Assembly (NCBI GenBank): GCA_002633005.1
Contig: NMRA01000607.1
Coordinates: forward strand, 1 to 64,000
Reading direction: 5' to 3'
Origin: Phoronis australis
Lineage: Eukaryota > Phoronida > Phoronidae
DNA: 64,000 bases
This document shows, piece after piece, positions 1 to 12,000 of the stretch (positions within the stretch are counted from its first letter, which is position 1; each line of letters begins with the position of its first letter). The notes under the pieces were generated by a model, which ran no database searches, was not told where the DNA came from, and saw only the letters and a list, made by a program, of their open reading frames with translations. A program made the translations under genes and the position numbers.

Positions 1-744
1 TTGACAAAGAGAGTATTGCGAGTTTCTGGGTGATTCACTAAGGCTTCGATTAAAATTCACATCTTACCAGCAGCTTTTGTTTTTTTCATAGTCACTCAGG
101 TTCCATTTTCTTTAAAAAATGAAGTAAATTTTCTTCATTGCACAGTGGAGCAGACGACGGAAACGGAGTCGTAGTGCGCAGCGCCACTGTCGGTCGTCTG
201 GGATATCGCGGGAGAGCCTATATACTTAGCCATAGTTTCGTTACGAATGCGCCGTGTTCCGAATTTGACACTTGAAATTGTATTTGAGCCCCCCCCAACA
301 CTAAAACTGCACACATTTAAATCTTTTTTCATCCGTATAATTTTAATTTCAGGGGTTTATTAATAAACTCAACTTTTCCCTACGCTCTTACTGTTTTATT
401 TTTTTGCGGCAGCCAAGGGGTGGGGGGGCCGGGCCCCCCCCTAAATCCGTCTATGCTTTAGCAGCAGTATGATAGACTGAAAACGAAAGTCACAAAATGA
501 CTGTTTGCATTGGACGTTCACGGCGTCTGGAACTTGCCGTTGCGACACTTGTGTGGGCGATGCAGTGGAGCGTAGACTGCCAGCCGTCTTGTGAGGTGAC
601 TCACTTGCTAGCCACGATCTTTCTGAAGACTCTACGTTGGTTCGTTTGTGTGGAAAGAGGCCGAGAACTTCACTGAACTTTATGCAGGCGGGCGCAGCTT
701 TCAAAATAAGTATACAGAAACCGGGGCCAACTGTGGCTTTTTCG
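1..744. other. Non-coding stretch with G/C-tract repeat remnant
   Basis: No gene is supported here. Around 290-455 there are C-rich and G-rich runs ending in CCCCTAAATCCG. This resembles the inner end of the CCCCCCTAAATCCGCCACTG-type element seen at 35.3 kb and 48.5 kb, so it is probably a decayed copy. The short open frames on the minus strand have no recognisable domain. Confidence 0.4.
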
Positions 745-1377
745 CCGGGAAAGAGTTTAGTTTCCAGTGAACTTTGGCTGGTTTATGTTCGTGATGTCTG
801 ATCAGTTTTCGAGCCACTGGCCGGGATAACGGCGGAGTCAATCCGGCCTGCCGCCACGGGCCTGATCGGGCTCCGAGCCACTGGCCAGGATAACAAGTGT
901 TTTGTGTTTAGAACTAAAAAAATCACTAGTCTAAACAACACAGATCTGGGTTCTCCTGTCTGTATCTCACGGAAAATACTTCGAAATTATCTCCGAACAG
1001 ACCCCAAACTCCTGCTACGGACCTCATTGGCCTGCCGAACTTTGTAGGCTACGGTGTGTCCAAATACCAATAAATCCGTAAGAGCGAAATAAAACAACAC
1101 GTTTTTATAAGAACTCAGTGTATTTTTAAGGGTTTTACATCAAAGTTTGATGATTTATTGGTGTTAAACGATGACTTCAAGCGATAAGCTGACACCAGTA
1201 ACCCGTGTTGTGAACTGCTGAACAGACTGCGTGTGAAACCGATGACGTCATTGGATAATTTCAACATCTTCGTCTGCCGTCAGGTGTCAGGTAACGCAAC
1301 CGTAGGTGTCGTTATGGAGTAGAACTACTCGATCTAAATTGATACAAATTAGGTTGTTTTTTGGGTGGCATGCTCCT
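745..1377 (+). mobile_element. TTAA-type DNA transposon, copy A (truncated)
   Basis: This segment matches the reverse complement of the left part of the element at 24450-26070. Shared stretches include GAGCCACTGGCC, CTAAACAACACAGATCT and the end GGGTGGCATGCTCCT. The right end at 1377 is followed by TTAA at 1378-1381, the same position relative to the terminus as in copy B. The other half of the element is missing, so it is a fragment. The approximate left boundary is where similarity to copy C (14390-14460) fades. It carries no coding capacity. Confidence 0.75.
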
Positions 1378-1381
1378 TTAA

Positions 1382-2203
1382 TGTCAGTAGCCTAGTGCTA
1401 TCATGACTATGGCATCTTTGACACAAGTGTGTGAAACTTAATTTCGGGATTCCGATGCTTACGTCATCAATAGCAAGTAGTGCAATGCAGCATTAACACT
1501 TCAAGCTTAAGACATCGTTGTGAAAATGTGAATCATCCATTTTGTGACTTTCGATTTCTAATTAGCGTTTTTGTTAATGCCGGGTTCTCTCACTGCAGGA
1601 CCAAACTCCCCAAGATGATATAAAAGAGCCGAGAATTTCTCTCTAATAATTATATTAATTGCGTTCATCTTCTCAGTTTCCTCGAAATTTGAAAGAAAAT
1701 CAAAAATTCAATTTAGGGGGTAGTTTATTTCAAAGATTTTCCCAGACATTCGTATGCACAAACTGAATTACCCGCTCGAATCATTGAATCTTACGTACGA
1801 ACTCAGCATCTTACATGTAGGCCTACATGAGTACCAAAATCGCGTACATGTATACATGTACACCAGAGTTCGAACAAAATAATTTATTCTGAAGAAAATC
1901 TGTCTTACAAACACCGAGTCATTCGCCCACATGAAATAAACGGTTAATTTCATTGGGGTCCGTGCATGTGTATGCTATTTCATGTCCGCACACACACGTA
2001 TTATGTTGTGGATCGTATGTAGGAGAGTGGTTCAATGGTCCTGGCGTGTCGTTCGAACAAAATGTATTGCACCGTCAGGTGGTGGTTAGTGTGAGCCAAT
2101 AATGGTGTCATTTGACAACATACAATAAATACAATTGCTATTTTGTTGCACAACTATGAATAGTCTTCAGTCACATTGTGTCCATTCTTCTTTTACGTCT
2201 AGC
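1382..2203. other. Intergenic or intronic stretch
   Basis: I see no coding exon or clear repeat. It is AT-rich with short ACATGTA-type palindromes around 1815-1860. If the CNTNAP-like exon at 2204 is spliced, this is the distal part of its last intron; it ends in a pyrimidine-rich tract and TCTAG just before 2204. Confidence 0.4.
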
Positions 2204-2801
2204 TTCCTGCGAAGATTGGAAGAAAATGGGCTGTACTGAGGATGGGGAGTATACTGTTGACTCGGACGGACGAGGTGGCCTGCCGGAATTTACTGTAGAA
2301 TGCAAAATGAATGGACCGTTAGAAGCATCCGAGACCATAATTCATCACGACCGTGAGGAGAAGGCTGATGCCGGCAATTGTGAATGTGCGGTTTGCTGCG
2401 TCGTTCTCGTAAATTATACGGTTACCATTGAACAAATTGTTTCCGTGATTAATGCGTCAACACGTTGCGAACAATTTATTTCATACGACTGCCATGGTGG
2501 CGCTTTCTATTTATACAACTTCCCCAACCAAGCGAACGGTTTCTATTCACGAGATGGAGTGTTGCAAGATTATTGGGGCGGAGCTGTGGCAGGAAGTAAA
2601 AGTTGCGCATGCGGCATGAACAACACTTGTGCCGATTCCAAGAAATGCAACTGTGATGCAAGTGTCTACGAATGGCTCTCGGATTATGGGCATATTACTG
2701 ATAAAAACATCCTCCCCGTAACTAAAATGGGATTTGGAGATTTGGGCGATGTCGATGAACAGGGGAAATACCAACTTGGGCCACTGAGATGTTTTCCTTA
2801 A
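2204..2801 (+). CDS. CNTNAP/neurexin-IV-like fibrinogen C domain, terminal exon
   Basis: The frame from a likely splice acceptor (TTTTACGTCTAG, ending at 2203) to a TAA at 2799-2801 encodes about 199 residues. It resembles the fibrinogen-like module of contactin-associated proteins. It contains an early YTVDSDGRGGLPEFTVEC motif (the usual pattern is tyrosine, dispersed Asp/Gly, then LPxFxVxC). Later come DYWGG, a CACGMNNTCADSKKCNCD cysteine cluster, LPV, and a final GPLRC. In the family this module is extracellular and lies between laminin-G and EGF modules of a membrane protein. Here the frame stops right after GPLRC and no laminin-G, EGF or membrane segment follows, so it is either a secreted product or the last exon of a rearranged paralogue. 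Upstream exons would lie left of the window or are unrecognised. An open frame continues upstream to 2178, but the similarity starts at the acceptor. Confidence 0.7.
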
Positions 2802-3046
2802 AATTGAGTTGAACCGTGTTAACAACTCAACGGCATCCTTCGGAGTGTTTCTGACATTGAATTTCATCATATTAAGCTACTATATGCTTGCATTTTGATG
2901 TGTGATTGAAAATATGGCGAATTAAACAGAAGACGCATAACTGATATAAGCTCATGCGAGCATGGGTCATCTGAGGATGAAAAAAACTGCCTTTTTCAAA
3001 ATTGGTGAGCTTGGTGATTTTTTGGATATTCCTCCGCCTAGCAAAA

Positions 3047-5393
3047 GTTATTTTTTATTTTTTAATGTTTATTACGAAATCTTCAGAATACAATGAATAT
3101 ACATAACCCAGAAAGCGCCAAGAGGCATTAGATCTGGGTAAAAAAAATACAAAGAAGTCTATATACAATGATTATATGCGAATACATAAATAAAAAAACT
3201 GATGTTAAGAATACAATGATATATGACAACGAATGAAAATAATTCATTTTCATACAGATGTATAAAATTCTATCCACTCACACAAAGAGATTTAATGTTA
3301 TAAAGAAATTCTGATACTATTTCAAATAAAACCTTATTTTCATTTGAGTTAAGTCCTTGACATCCATACAGAAAGAAATTAATTTTGTTGTACAATTGCG
3401 GAATTTCAGAATATTTTTTATAAACATTGGGGTATTGTTCGAGTGCCTGGAAGAGCTGTACCCTCTCCTCCTTGCATACCTCACAAGCAAAGAAAACATG
3501 AGGATATGTCTGGGTATCTCCACAGGAACACAGAGGCGAAATATTATTAAAATTCTGTCTAAATTTCTCGTTGTTAAGGAATAGACCACATCTTGATCTG
3601 TATAGGGTTATTTCATGGTTGCGGGGAAGTTGGAATGATGTCAATGGGACTGGCAAGTCTGGAGTAGTGGTATGCATTTTAAAGTTATTTTTGAGAGTGA
3701 CGATTGAAGCGCTTTCTTTTATTTTGAATGGTGAGGAATTCCAGTTGTCAATACAAGTTAATATCGTTGATCTTCTGAAGGCTTGGCTGATGGAGGCTGG
3801 AATAGTATACATATTGCTTTGCTGGAGTCCTGGTCTCGTGCTTGGTCTTTTGTAGGAGTCAAAGAGGATTTTGTTAGAGTAATTGTTTATGTTGGTTAAG
3901 ACTTTGAATGTACATGTATACATGGACAGGTGGAGTTTACAACGGGTTGCTAGTTTGCTCCAGTGAAGACTATTTAGAACCTTGATTGTGTTGGACCCTT
4001 TGTATGCCCCGGTTATGACTAAAGCTGCTTGGTATTGTAGTCTTTCTAATAGAAGAAGTATGCCAGCGTTTGCCGATTGGTAGATTATGTCACAGTAATC
4101 TAGATGTGGAAGTACAAAAGACTTGAACAGGGTTTCGAGATGCATGGAGTTGAGATGACGAGAGATAATTTTAATTGGATTAATTAATTTTTGTACTTTT
4201 TGAACGAGTTCGCGACAATGAGGAGTAAATGTAAGCTTATGGTCGAGTAGCAAGCCAAGATGTTTGTGCGTGAACTTATTGGGGATAACTTCCCCATTGA
4301 GTGATAATTCCAGTGTTGGATTTGTTTGGAAATGAGTATTATTAGACTTAGAAAATATAAGATCAACACTTTTTTCAGGTTTAAATTTCATCTTCCATTT
4401 GTGAGACCAGTCATAGAGTTTGTTAAGGTCAGTTTGCAATTGTAAGGAGTCATGGGGATGCTCTTTTGAGAATGGGTGGAAAATTGCAGTGTCATCAGCA
4501 TATAAGAATGTTTTAGAGCTTATCGTGTCTGGAAGATCATTGATGTACAGTAAAAAGAGTAAGGGGCCTAATACGCTACCCTGTGGTACTCCAGCATTTA
4601 CGAAACCTGGCGTTGATGAAGGTGATAAGACACCCTCAATTCGGACTTTGTAAGTTCGATTTTCCAGATATGATTTTAAAAGTAAGAGGAGAGTGCCTGA
4701 GAAACCGTAAGATTGTAATTTATGTAGAAGCATGTCATGGGGAACGACATCAAAAGCTGACGCAATGTCTAAAAATACGGATCTCACGTTGTACCCTTGC
4801 TCAAACGGGAGGTGGATGTCGTGTACAATTTCTGTAAGTTGCGACACAGTGCTGTTACCAGGCATGAATCCAAATTGGCGACGATATATGAGGTTCAAAC
4901 ATGTGCTGAGAAATGATTTTTTCTAAAATTTTGGATAAGGTGTTTAGTAGAGTTATGGGGCGATAGTTGGCAATGTCTGTTTTGGAGTTCTTTTTGTGTA
5001 TTGGTATCATAACGCCAAGCTTCCAGTTCGAAGGAAATTTTCCAGATTGTAGTATTTTGTTGTATAATGTTGTCAGAGGAAGTGTAAGCTCTCTTGCTAT
5101 TATCTTGATCATTTTATTGGTTATGAGATTGGTACCGTCGTTTTTGTTTTCGTCAATGTTTTCTAGTAGTTTCCTGACTTCAGATGGTTGGGCTTCTATA
5201 TGTAAGAGAGGTGTTCTAATGTTCTGTTTGGGAATTCTGGATAGTTTATTAATGGTGCAATGTGCCTCTTGGCAGTGAAGTAGTCTAGAAATAAGATACT
5301 TTTATCGGCTTTGGATGACGCCTGAGAGTTGGACTCTTTTGAGTGGATGGTGGGGTATGATGATTGCTTTACCTGTCCTCTCAATTTGTCTGA
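3047..5393 (-). mobile_element. 5'-truncated LINE (CR1/Jockey-like), subfamily 2
   Basis: On the minus strand this encodes the reverse transcriptase half of the same kind of element as the full-length LINE at 8777-13674, but is clearly diverged from it. The 3' end shares the AACCCAGAAA...ATCTGGGT hairpin-like 3' UTR signature (3106-3140 here, 8845-8875 there). Coding similarity begins at about residue 545 of the full-length ORF (KLRG followed by QSSYP) and ends at the C-terminus, so the 5' half with the endonuclease is absent. This is the usual result of incomplete reverse transcription. No target-site duplication could be identified. Confidence 0.85.
3270..5393 (-). pseudogene. LINE ORF2-like reverse transcriptase, frameshifted
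   Basis: The main open segment (3270-4898, 542 codons) holds the RT fingers and palm: RQFGFMPGNSTV, the FLDIASAFD Asp motif, GVPQGSVLGP, and the catalytic FLYADDTA. It then runs through the thumb to a C-terminal CSCGDTQTYPHVFFACEVC cysteine/histidine cluster. Upstream in the same direction, the fragment at 4855-5112 (MIPIHKKNSKTDIANYRP) and that at about 5196-5393 lie in other frames. At least two frameshifts therefore separate the pieces. It is a dead copy although its longest frame is intact. Confidence 0.85.
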
Positions 5394-5787
5394 CGTCACC
5401 TATTTTATACTTTCTTGTAAATCAAGGTCGATTTGCACACCGATATTGCACAATAGATTTCTACGAAGAAGTAGCTAACAGTGACAGCCCTTGCAAAATT
5501 AATTGGATTTATTCTAATTTATGATAACGAGTCGAAATATTAGCATTTGTTTACGTTCTGCCTTTTTATTGTCAACGTTTGTTGACGGCCCGATCAATAT
5601 TTTTTGCCGTCGAATTTGTTTCATATATCCGTGTGAACTTCCACACGTGAATCGTAGTGTAAACATACACGTAATTTTAATAATTTGTTCAATGATCATC
5701 CATGCATATTTATTCTACCAACATGCAGGTGCGTATTTAGGACATGCGCTAATATCGTTCGCCTATTTACAAAACTGCCTCCCGTTC
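5394..5787. other. Non-coding stretch
   Basis: No gene is supported. This is AT-rich sequence between the truncated LINE and the hairpin element at 5782. The open frames on both strands have no recognisable domain. Confidence 0.35.
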
Positions 5788-5922
5788 AGTAACGCTAGTA
5801 CCTCGCTAAAAACAAGAGTTGACAAGATTGCGTGAGATATTGCCTTGTATTTTAAATGAGAACACGTGACTTTGGCTAGATTTTAGCTAGGTCCTAGCGT
5901 AGGTTCTAGCGCTACTGAACGC
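5782..5922. mobile_element. Short hairpin element, copy 1
   Basis: The left arm CGTTCAGTAACGCTAGTACC is matched by the reverse complement of the right end (GGTTCTAGCGCTACTGAACG) with three mismatches. The right side also has an extra internal copy of GCTAGGTCCTAGCG. The interior (AGATATTGCC..TGTATTTTAAAT..CACGTGACTTTGG) is shared with the element at 34179-34294. This fits a non-autonomous MITE; no target duplication is evident. Confidence 0.6.
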
Positions 5923-6959
5923 ACGTCTGTTTAGTAAACCCCAGGTGCACTAAACCCACACTTTCTGTCAACAAACTTTGACTGAGACCACCCTTTGTTA
6001 TAGAAATGGTCTCATTAGATTAAAATCGATTTCTAAGCTTGAAAAGAACTGAAGCTCCTTAATCGTTCAGATTTTGCTGTGGCGGGTTATTTCAGACCTA
6101 AAAGAAGTATGGACTTAGGCGTTACAACCAAGTTCATCTGAAACAAAGGGTAAGAAGGCGATGACGTAGGAAAAAGCATCAGTTAGCCCTTGACCCGGCT
6201 CTTGCATCGTAGACCATGCTTTTTTAACCCTGAGATTTCCCTTTTATTCTTTGTCCCTGTGTACAAATCACTGTAAAATACCTTTAATTTACATGTATAA
6301 ATACTCTTGACTTACATTGTATTTTATTTCACTGTACATATACTCTTTTATGTTGTTAGTTTTGTTGTTCTTCGTAATTGTAATTATCTATTTAATTTAT
6401 CGTTACTCGATATTCAGATAATCAAATTAGCGGCCCGTGCCTTTTCTGGCCACCCAGTCATATAACAATGTATGTTTTAATATTATTTAATAATAAAGTT
6501 TGCTTCTCTCTCCAGTACTGCATTTGAAGTGGAATTCCGTTAAATTGTCTGTTCATTGTCCATGTAACCGAGAACACAATATTTTACTAAGGCGGACTAA
6601 TATTGATTGCTCGATAGCGGTGTTTCTGGAAATAAACATACAAAGGGTGACTTTTAGTGGAAACTCCACATTAATGGATCCTGTTTTCGAGTCCATTCCC
6701 TAAATGCCGGGTGGGTACCCGTATAAGGAGTGCACGCCCCTCGAAAAGCGACTATCCACTTGGGACTTGGCGGTACCATTACCTGAGCCATTTTCATAGG
6801 CAGTAGCGGTCTCCAGTGTACGGCGTCTGCCGGGATCCCATCATGGAAGTGTTAGACGGACCTTCTTGAGAGAATGCTAGGCGCATATATGTCCCGTCGT
6901 GACAAGCTTGCTTGTAGAGCCTAGTCGGCAAAAGCAAGTAAAAAGAGCGCAGGGTAACA
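5923..6959. other. Non-coding stretch
   Basis: I found no supported gene. There are AATAAA motifs near 6490 and short open frames without recognisable domains. Confidence 0.35.
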
Positions 6960-7210
6960 TGCGCGCACCCAGGGGTCATCGGGACCTCGAACGAGCCCCC
7001 CCCTATTTATCGAAGTGGGCAAAAAGGTGCGCCTCAGAGGAAGAAAAAGTCCGAGAAAACGAGACAAAAGTCCACTTAAAAGGCGCGAATGCACGATTCA
7101 CACCTGTGAACGTGTTACCCCGTTTTTTTTGTCCCCCGTTTTTGTTGGTAAAAGGTTCACCACACTTTCAAGAATTCGAGCCCCACTATAATTTAGGCTG
7201 GGTGCGCGCG
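6960..7210. repeat. ~250-bp dispersed repeat with TGCGCGCA ends, copy 1
   Basis: It begins TGCGCGCACCC and ends GGGTGCGCGCG, so the termini are inverted repeats. The interior carries the family signature GTCCGAGAAAACGAGACAAA and AAAAGTCCAC. The same architecture recurs at 16664, 26726, 45862 and 49293. Confidence 0.65.
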
Positions 7211-8194
7211 TAGGGTACAGGTATTTTTCGTGACCTATGAAGTTATTTTTGACTTGCATGAAAGGGAACCTGGCGTTTTCCATTGGCCTCCATAACTTAA
7301 AACAACATTAAACCGCGGTGTTGCTAACCTTGCCATTAGTCATTTTGCCGCGACAGTGTAAAGGTATTGTATTTAGATTCTATTCCAGCAGCAATGTAGA
7401 CCAATAAATACTTATTCACGGATTTCTTACGGGTCTAACACATATCACCTTATCTTTTTTCCGTCACACGCAAAAATACAATCAGATGAAAAATTACGTC
7501 AAGCCAGTCTCCGACTAAATGTTTCCGCCCGAGTATGTAATGAGATATAATCACTCAATTGAACATCCCAGATTTGAAAGGTTTACTGGAAGTAACGCGA
7601 AAACGTTCTTCACCCCATTGAGTACCATTAGAGTACCATTCTTTGCGATCAACTGCGACGGCATCCTCATTTCTGGTATTACAAATTTCGTCTTATCTCA
7701 GGAACATAGAGCTGAGAGTCCTCGTTGCGGTGGATATAGATTTCTCTCCCCCATAACTGCATCAAGGGCATGGTGCTTGGTGCCGCAGCTATAAGCACAA
7801 GTAAATTTTTGAATCATGGCGGTTTTAATTAGCATTGCTTATGAAAATGCGAGATGTATCCGGCAAAAAAAACTTGAACTATCAACTTCACTGACCGTGG
7901 AAACGTTGGTGAATTCCTCAAAATAATCTGCCTGCAGCGCTAGTTAAAGAAATTATAAGCAAAAATTTTGCATAATGGCGGTCTTAATTTGCACTTTTAG
8001 AAAAATGCTCAAGGGTTGCAAACGGTCACCCCCCTAAATTATGGTCACTTAACCCTGGAAAAACAATTTTATCCGGCCAATCCAGGTTCAGCCCCCTGGC
8101 TCCCGGAATATAAGGGAAACAAAGGTGAAAGTCCATTTACGCCTGAAATTAATATGATCTTTGTTTAGAATACTGACATTTCTAATGATAGATG
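7211..8194. other. Non-coding stretch with internal similarity
   Basis: No gene is supported. Two short related segments, near 7806-7850 and 7965-8005, both contain TTTTGAATCATGGCGG- or TTTTGCATAATGGCGG-like sequence followed by TTAATT. This suggests an old local duplication. Confidence 0.3.
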
Positions 8195-8402
8195 TTTTAA
8201 AGAGGCATAGAACACGAAAGCTCGTCAAGATATATCTTAAACAATTTCTGACGAAAGTACCACCTCACACCGTTTACCACAGTGTTATTCACTTTCCCCT
8301 GTGAGGAAATTTACAGAACAAAATCATAAAATTCACGTGTTTTGAAATACGCGCGAAGGAAAAATTCTATAGTTATCACAGAGTTTTTAATTTTCCTCTC
8401 AC
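8195..8402. repeat. ~210-bp dispersed repeat, copy 1
   Basis: It begins TAAAGAGGCATAGAACACGA and ends near CCTCTCACTTA. The same order of motifs (CGAAAGCTCG, CTGACGAAAG, ATTCACTTT, CCTGTGA.GAAATTT, ACCACAGAGT) occurs at 53063-53272. The right edge abuts the TTAA that flanks transposon copy C. No protein is encoded. Confidence 0.6.
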
Positions 8403-8768
8403 TTAAAGGAGAATTCTACCCCATTTAATTAGTCATTTTTACCGACTTAATCGGTCTATATCCACATCGAATCGCATACGGTCGACCTTACCTTGCCGAG
8501 AGGTGCCACGAAAACCTGTGAGGAAGGTGAGAAACGACGCAGCGACGTCAGTGGTTCATCTGCAGAGTGAATGCCGCTATATTGCGGTGCATCGGTTCCC
8601 GCTTGTCCAAACTATGAAGCTGCGAAGAAAGCGGGTATATCGTTTTTTCGACTTCCTTGAGAGTCCGAAATGCTTAGGAAGTAGCTCGCGGTAGTGAAGA
8701 ATGAAAGGTACGCTGTTAATAGCAAATATTAGGTCGTGAAACATCTCCGTGTCTGTGGCCGGCATTTC

Positions 8769-8776
8769 GTCGACAG
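8769..8776. repeat. Target-site duplication of the full-length LINE (left)
   Basis: GTCGACAG lies immediately left of the T12 run (A-tail on the minus strand). The identical octamer is at 13675-13682, right of the 5' end of the LINE. Confidence 0.85.
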
Positions 8777-9013
8777 TTTTTTTTTTTTCACTGTGATATA
8801 TATTTATTGAAGGATACACAGAACATACAAAGAAATAATAACAAACCCAGAAACCGCGAAGCATTATATCTGGGTTGTAAACAATTCATAAATGAAACTT
8901 ATATACATAGAGATATATACAATTAAGTAGTATCTAAAATAATTATTCCAATACTTAGACATGCTATTACAGATATATAAAAACAAAAATATTTACAGAT
9001 TCATGTAGGGAAA

Positions 9014-12000
9014 TCAGATGCAACAATATTGATAAACGGTATATAAAAATTTGCTAACGTTGCTTAGGAGGAATTCGTTAAGAACAAAGTCAAGGTTAGG
9101 ACTACCATTCAGTAATAATGTAACTCTAGTAGGGATATTATTACAAGAATTGAGAGCGTTAACAACTGATTGGTTATCATTGAGTGCACGAAAGAGTGAG
9201 TCTCTCAGGGATTCGATGAGGGGACATTTGAAGAAAATATGAGGATAAGATTGATGGTCACCACATTTACAGTTTGGAGATACATTACTAAAGTTGTGCC
9301 TGAACTTGTCAGAGTTGAGGAAAAGGCCACATCTTGATCTGTACAATGCTATTTCGTTATCGCGGGTAAGGGAGAATTGAGTCAAGGGTGTTGAGTTATC
9401 AAAATTATGAAAAACAGTTCTAAAATTATTTTTTATACTCGTAAAAGAGTTGCTTTCCTTAACAGAGACTGGAAGAGAATTCCAGTTGTTGATGCACATC
9501 ATGACTGTAGACCTTCTGAATGCCTGACTGAACGACGGAGGAATTGCATATGGGGTGGAGAATCTCAAATCACTACGATGGCCTTGTCTAATATATAGAT
9601 CAAATATTTTTTTGACAGACACGTTGTTGACATTGTTTATTACCTTGAACGTAAATGTGGTCATGTGAAGATTGCGTCGAGTAGACAGTTTGGGCCACTT
9701 GAGATTATTCAAAACCTTAACACTATTGGATCCCCTGTAAGCTCCAGTTATGAGTAAGGCGGCTTGATATTGTAACTTCTCCAAATGTTGGAGTGCACCC
9801 GTATTGGCAGACTGATATATAATATCACAATAATCAATGTGTGGAAGTACAAAGGACTTGAACAAAACTTCTAAATGTGTAGAATTCAGATGACGAGAGA
9901 CAAGCTTAAGTGGGTTAATTAGTTCCTGAGTTTTTTGTACGAGCTCCCGAACGTGAGGGGTGAATGAGAGTTTTTCATCTAACAGTATACCCAGATGTCT
10001 GTGCGACTGTTTTCTAGGAATGATTTCATCATTAAGTTTAAGGTCATAAGACGGGTCAACAAGGAAGAGAGCATTAATAGATTTGGAGAAGGTAAGGTCA
10101 ACGCTTTTTTCTGGTTTAAAATTCATTCTCCATTCTTGTGACCAATAGCTTAGTTTATTTAAGTCGTGTTGAAGCTGCAAAGAACATTCAGGGCTGCTCC
10201 CTGCGAAGGGGTAAAAAAGCGCCGTGTCATCTGCATAAAGGTATGTGCTACATGACAGGTTATCAGGAAGGTCATTAATATAAACCAAGAAGAGAAGAGG
10301 GCCCAATACGCTACCCTGCGGTACACCTGCGTTTACAAATCCAGGATGGGATAAAATTGAAAGTACGCCATCGACACGAACACTGTATGTTCTTTCGGAG
10401 AGATATGAGGTGATCATGTTTAAAAGATTACCAGTAATGCCATAGGATCGAAGTTTGTGAAGTAGAAGGTCGTGAGGGACACAGTCGAAAGCAGAAGCTA
10501 TATCTAGAAAAATGGACCTGACACTCTCTCCCTTCTCAAAATGTAAATGAATCTCATGTACTATTTCAACAAGTTGTGCCACGGTGCTGTTCCCACGCAA
10601 AAAACCAAATTGACGATGATAGATCAAGTTGTTTTGTTTGAGAAATGTAAGAATACTTTGAGCAATGATCTTCTCAAAGATTTTGGACAGGGTGTTAAGT
10701 AATGTTATTGGGCGATAATTTGAAATTTCAGTTTTGGAGCCTTTTTTGTGTATGGGGACCATAATTCCATGTTTCCAAGAAGACGGATAAATGCCTAGCT
10801 GAAGAAGTTTGTTAAACAGATTGGTCAGGGGCATGGTAATTTCGTTGGCAATCATTTTGATCATCTTGCTGGTTATTAAAGCTGTGCCATCATTCTTATT
10901 GGGGTCAATTTCATTGAGATACTTCCGGACATCAGTTTGATTAGCCGGGATGTCAGACAGTTGATTGAGACAACGTTCACGAAGAAAGGGAAAGTTACTT
11001 ACTTCAGTTGGTGTAATGTGGCTTTTGTTCGTGAAAAATTTGAGAAACAAATCACACTTGTCACTACTACGTGAGGCTAGGTTACCATTATAGTTGATGA
11101 CAGGATAGGAGGATTGCTGTTGACTGCCGCGTATTTTATTGATGATGTTCCAGTATTCTTTGGAATTCTTGCTTGCGCTGTTAATTTGTTGAAAAAGCTT
11201 GTGTCGGTGATCAGCTTTGGCTTGATTTACTAAAGTTTCAACCAGACGTGACTGCTCCTTGTATCTGTTGTAGATTATAGTGTTGTTAGATCTTCTGAAA
11301 GAGCTGTAAAGTCTGTTTCTTGTGCGGATTGCCCGTTTAACATTACTGTTGAACCACGGTTTGCTGTTGTGTTTAATTATCTTTTCAGTTGATGGGATGT
11401 TGTTTTTTAAGATTTCATAGAGAGTACTAGTGAAGAGTGAAACAGTGTCATCAATGTCGCCAGTGTTCAATATGGAATCCCAGTCAGTGTTGGTGATATC
11501 CTGACGCAGTTTATCGGTGTCGACCTGATCATATTTCCAGTTGGTTCGAGTGGTGTGTTGCTCTTTAACCGGTTTTTTAAGTGTTAGAGTGGTTTCGATA
11601 GTGTGGTGATCAGAATTGCCAACAGGAGGTAGTACAGAACATGAGTCAATGATACTCAAATTGTTTGTTATACACAGGTCAATACATGAATGAGAAACGT
11701 CGGTGATACGGGTTGGCTCATTAATTAGTTGTATGCAGTCATTAGACAATAAAATATCAAACAATTGTAGTCCGGCCGTATTGTCATGATCATCATTGTA
11801 CCATGTAGAGTTTCGGGCATTGAAATCACCATTTATGATTATACTAACGCTATTGCGGTTAAGTTCCGCTAACTGATCCGCTAGGGCTTTGAAGTAGAGT
11901 TTTCTTTCAGTTGGAGATTGAGAAGGTGAGCGATAAAACAACCCATAGTAAATTTTTCTGTGATCGAAATAAATTTCGATCCAGCAGTTGCATAACTGAG

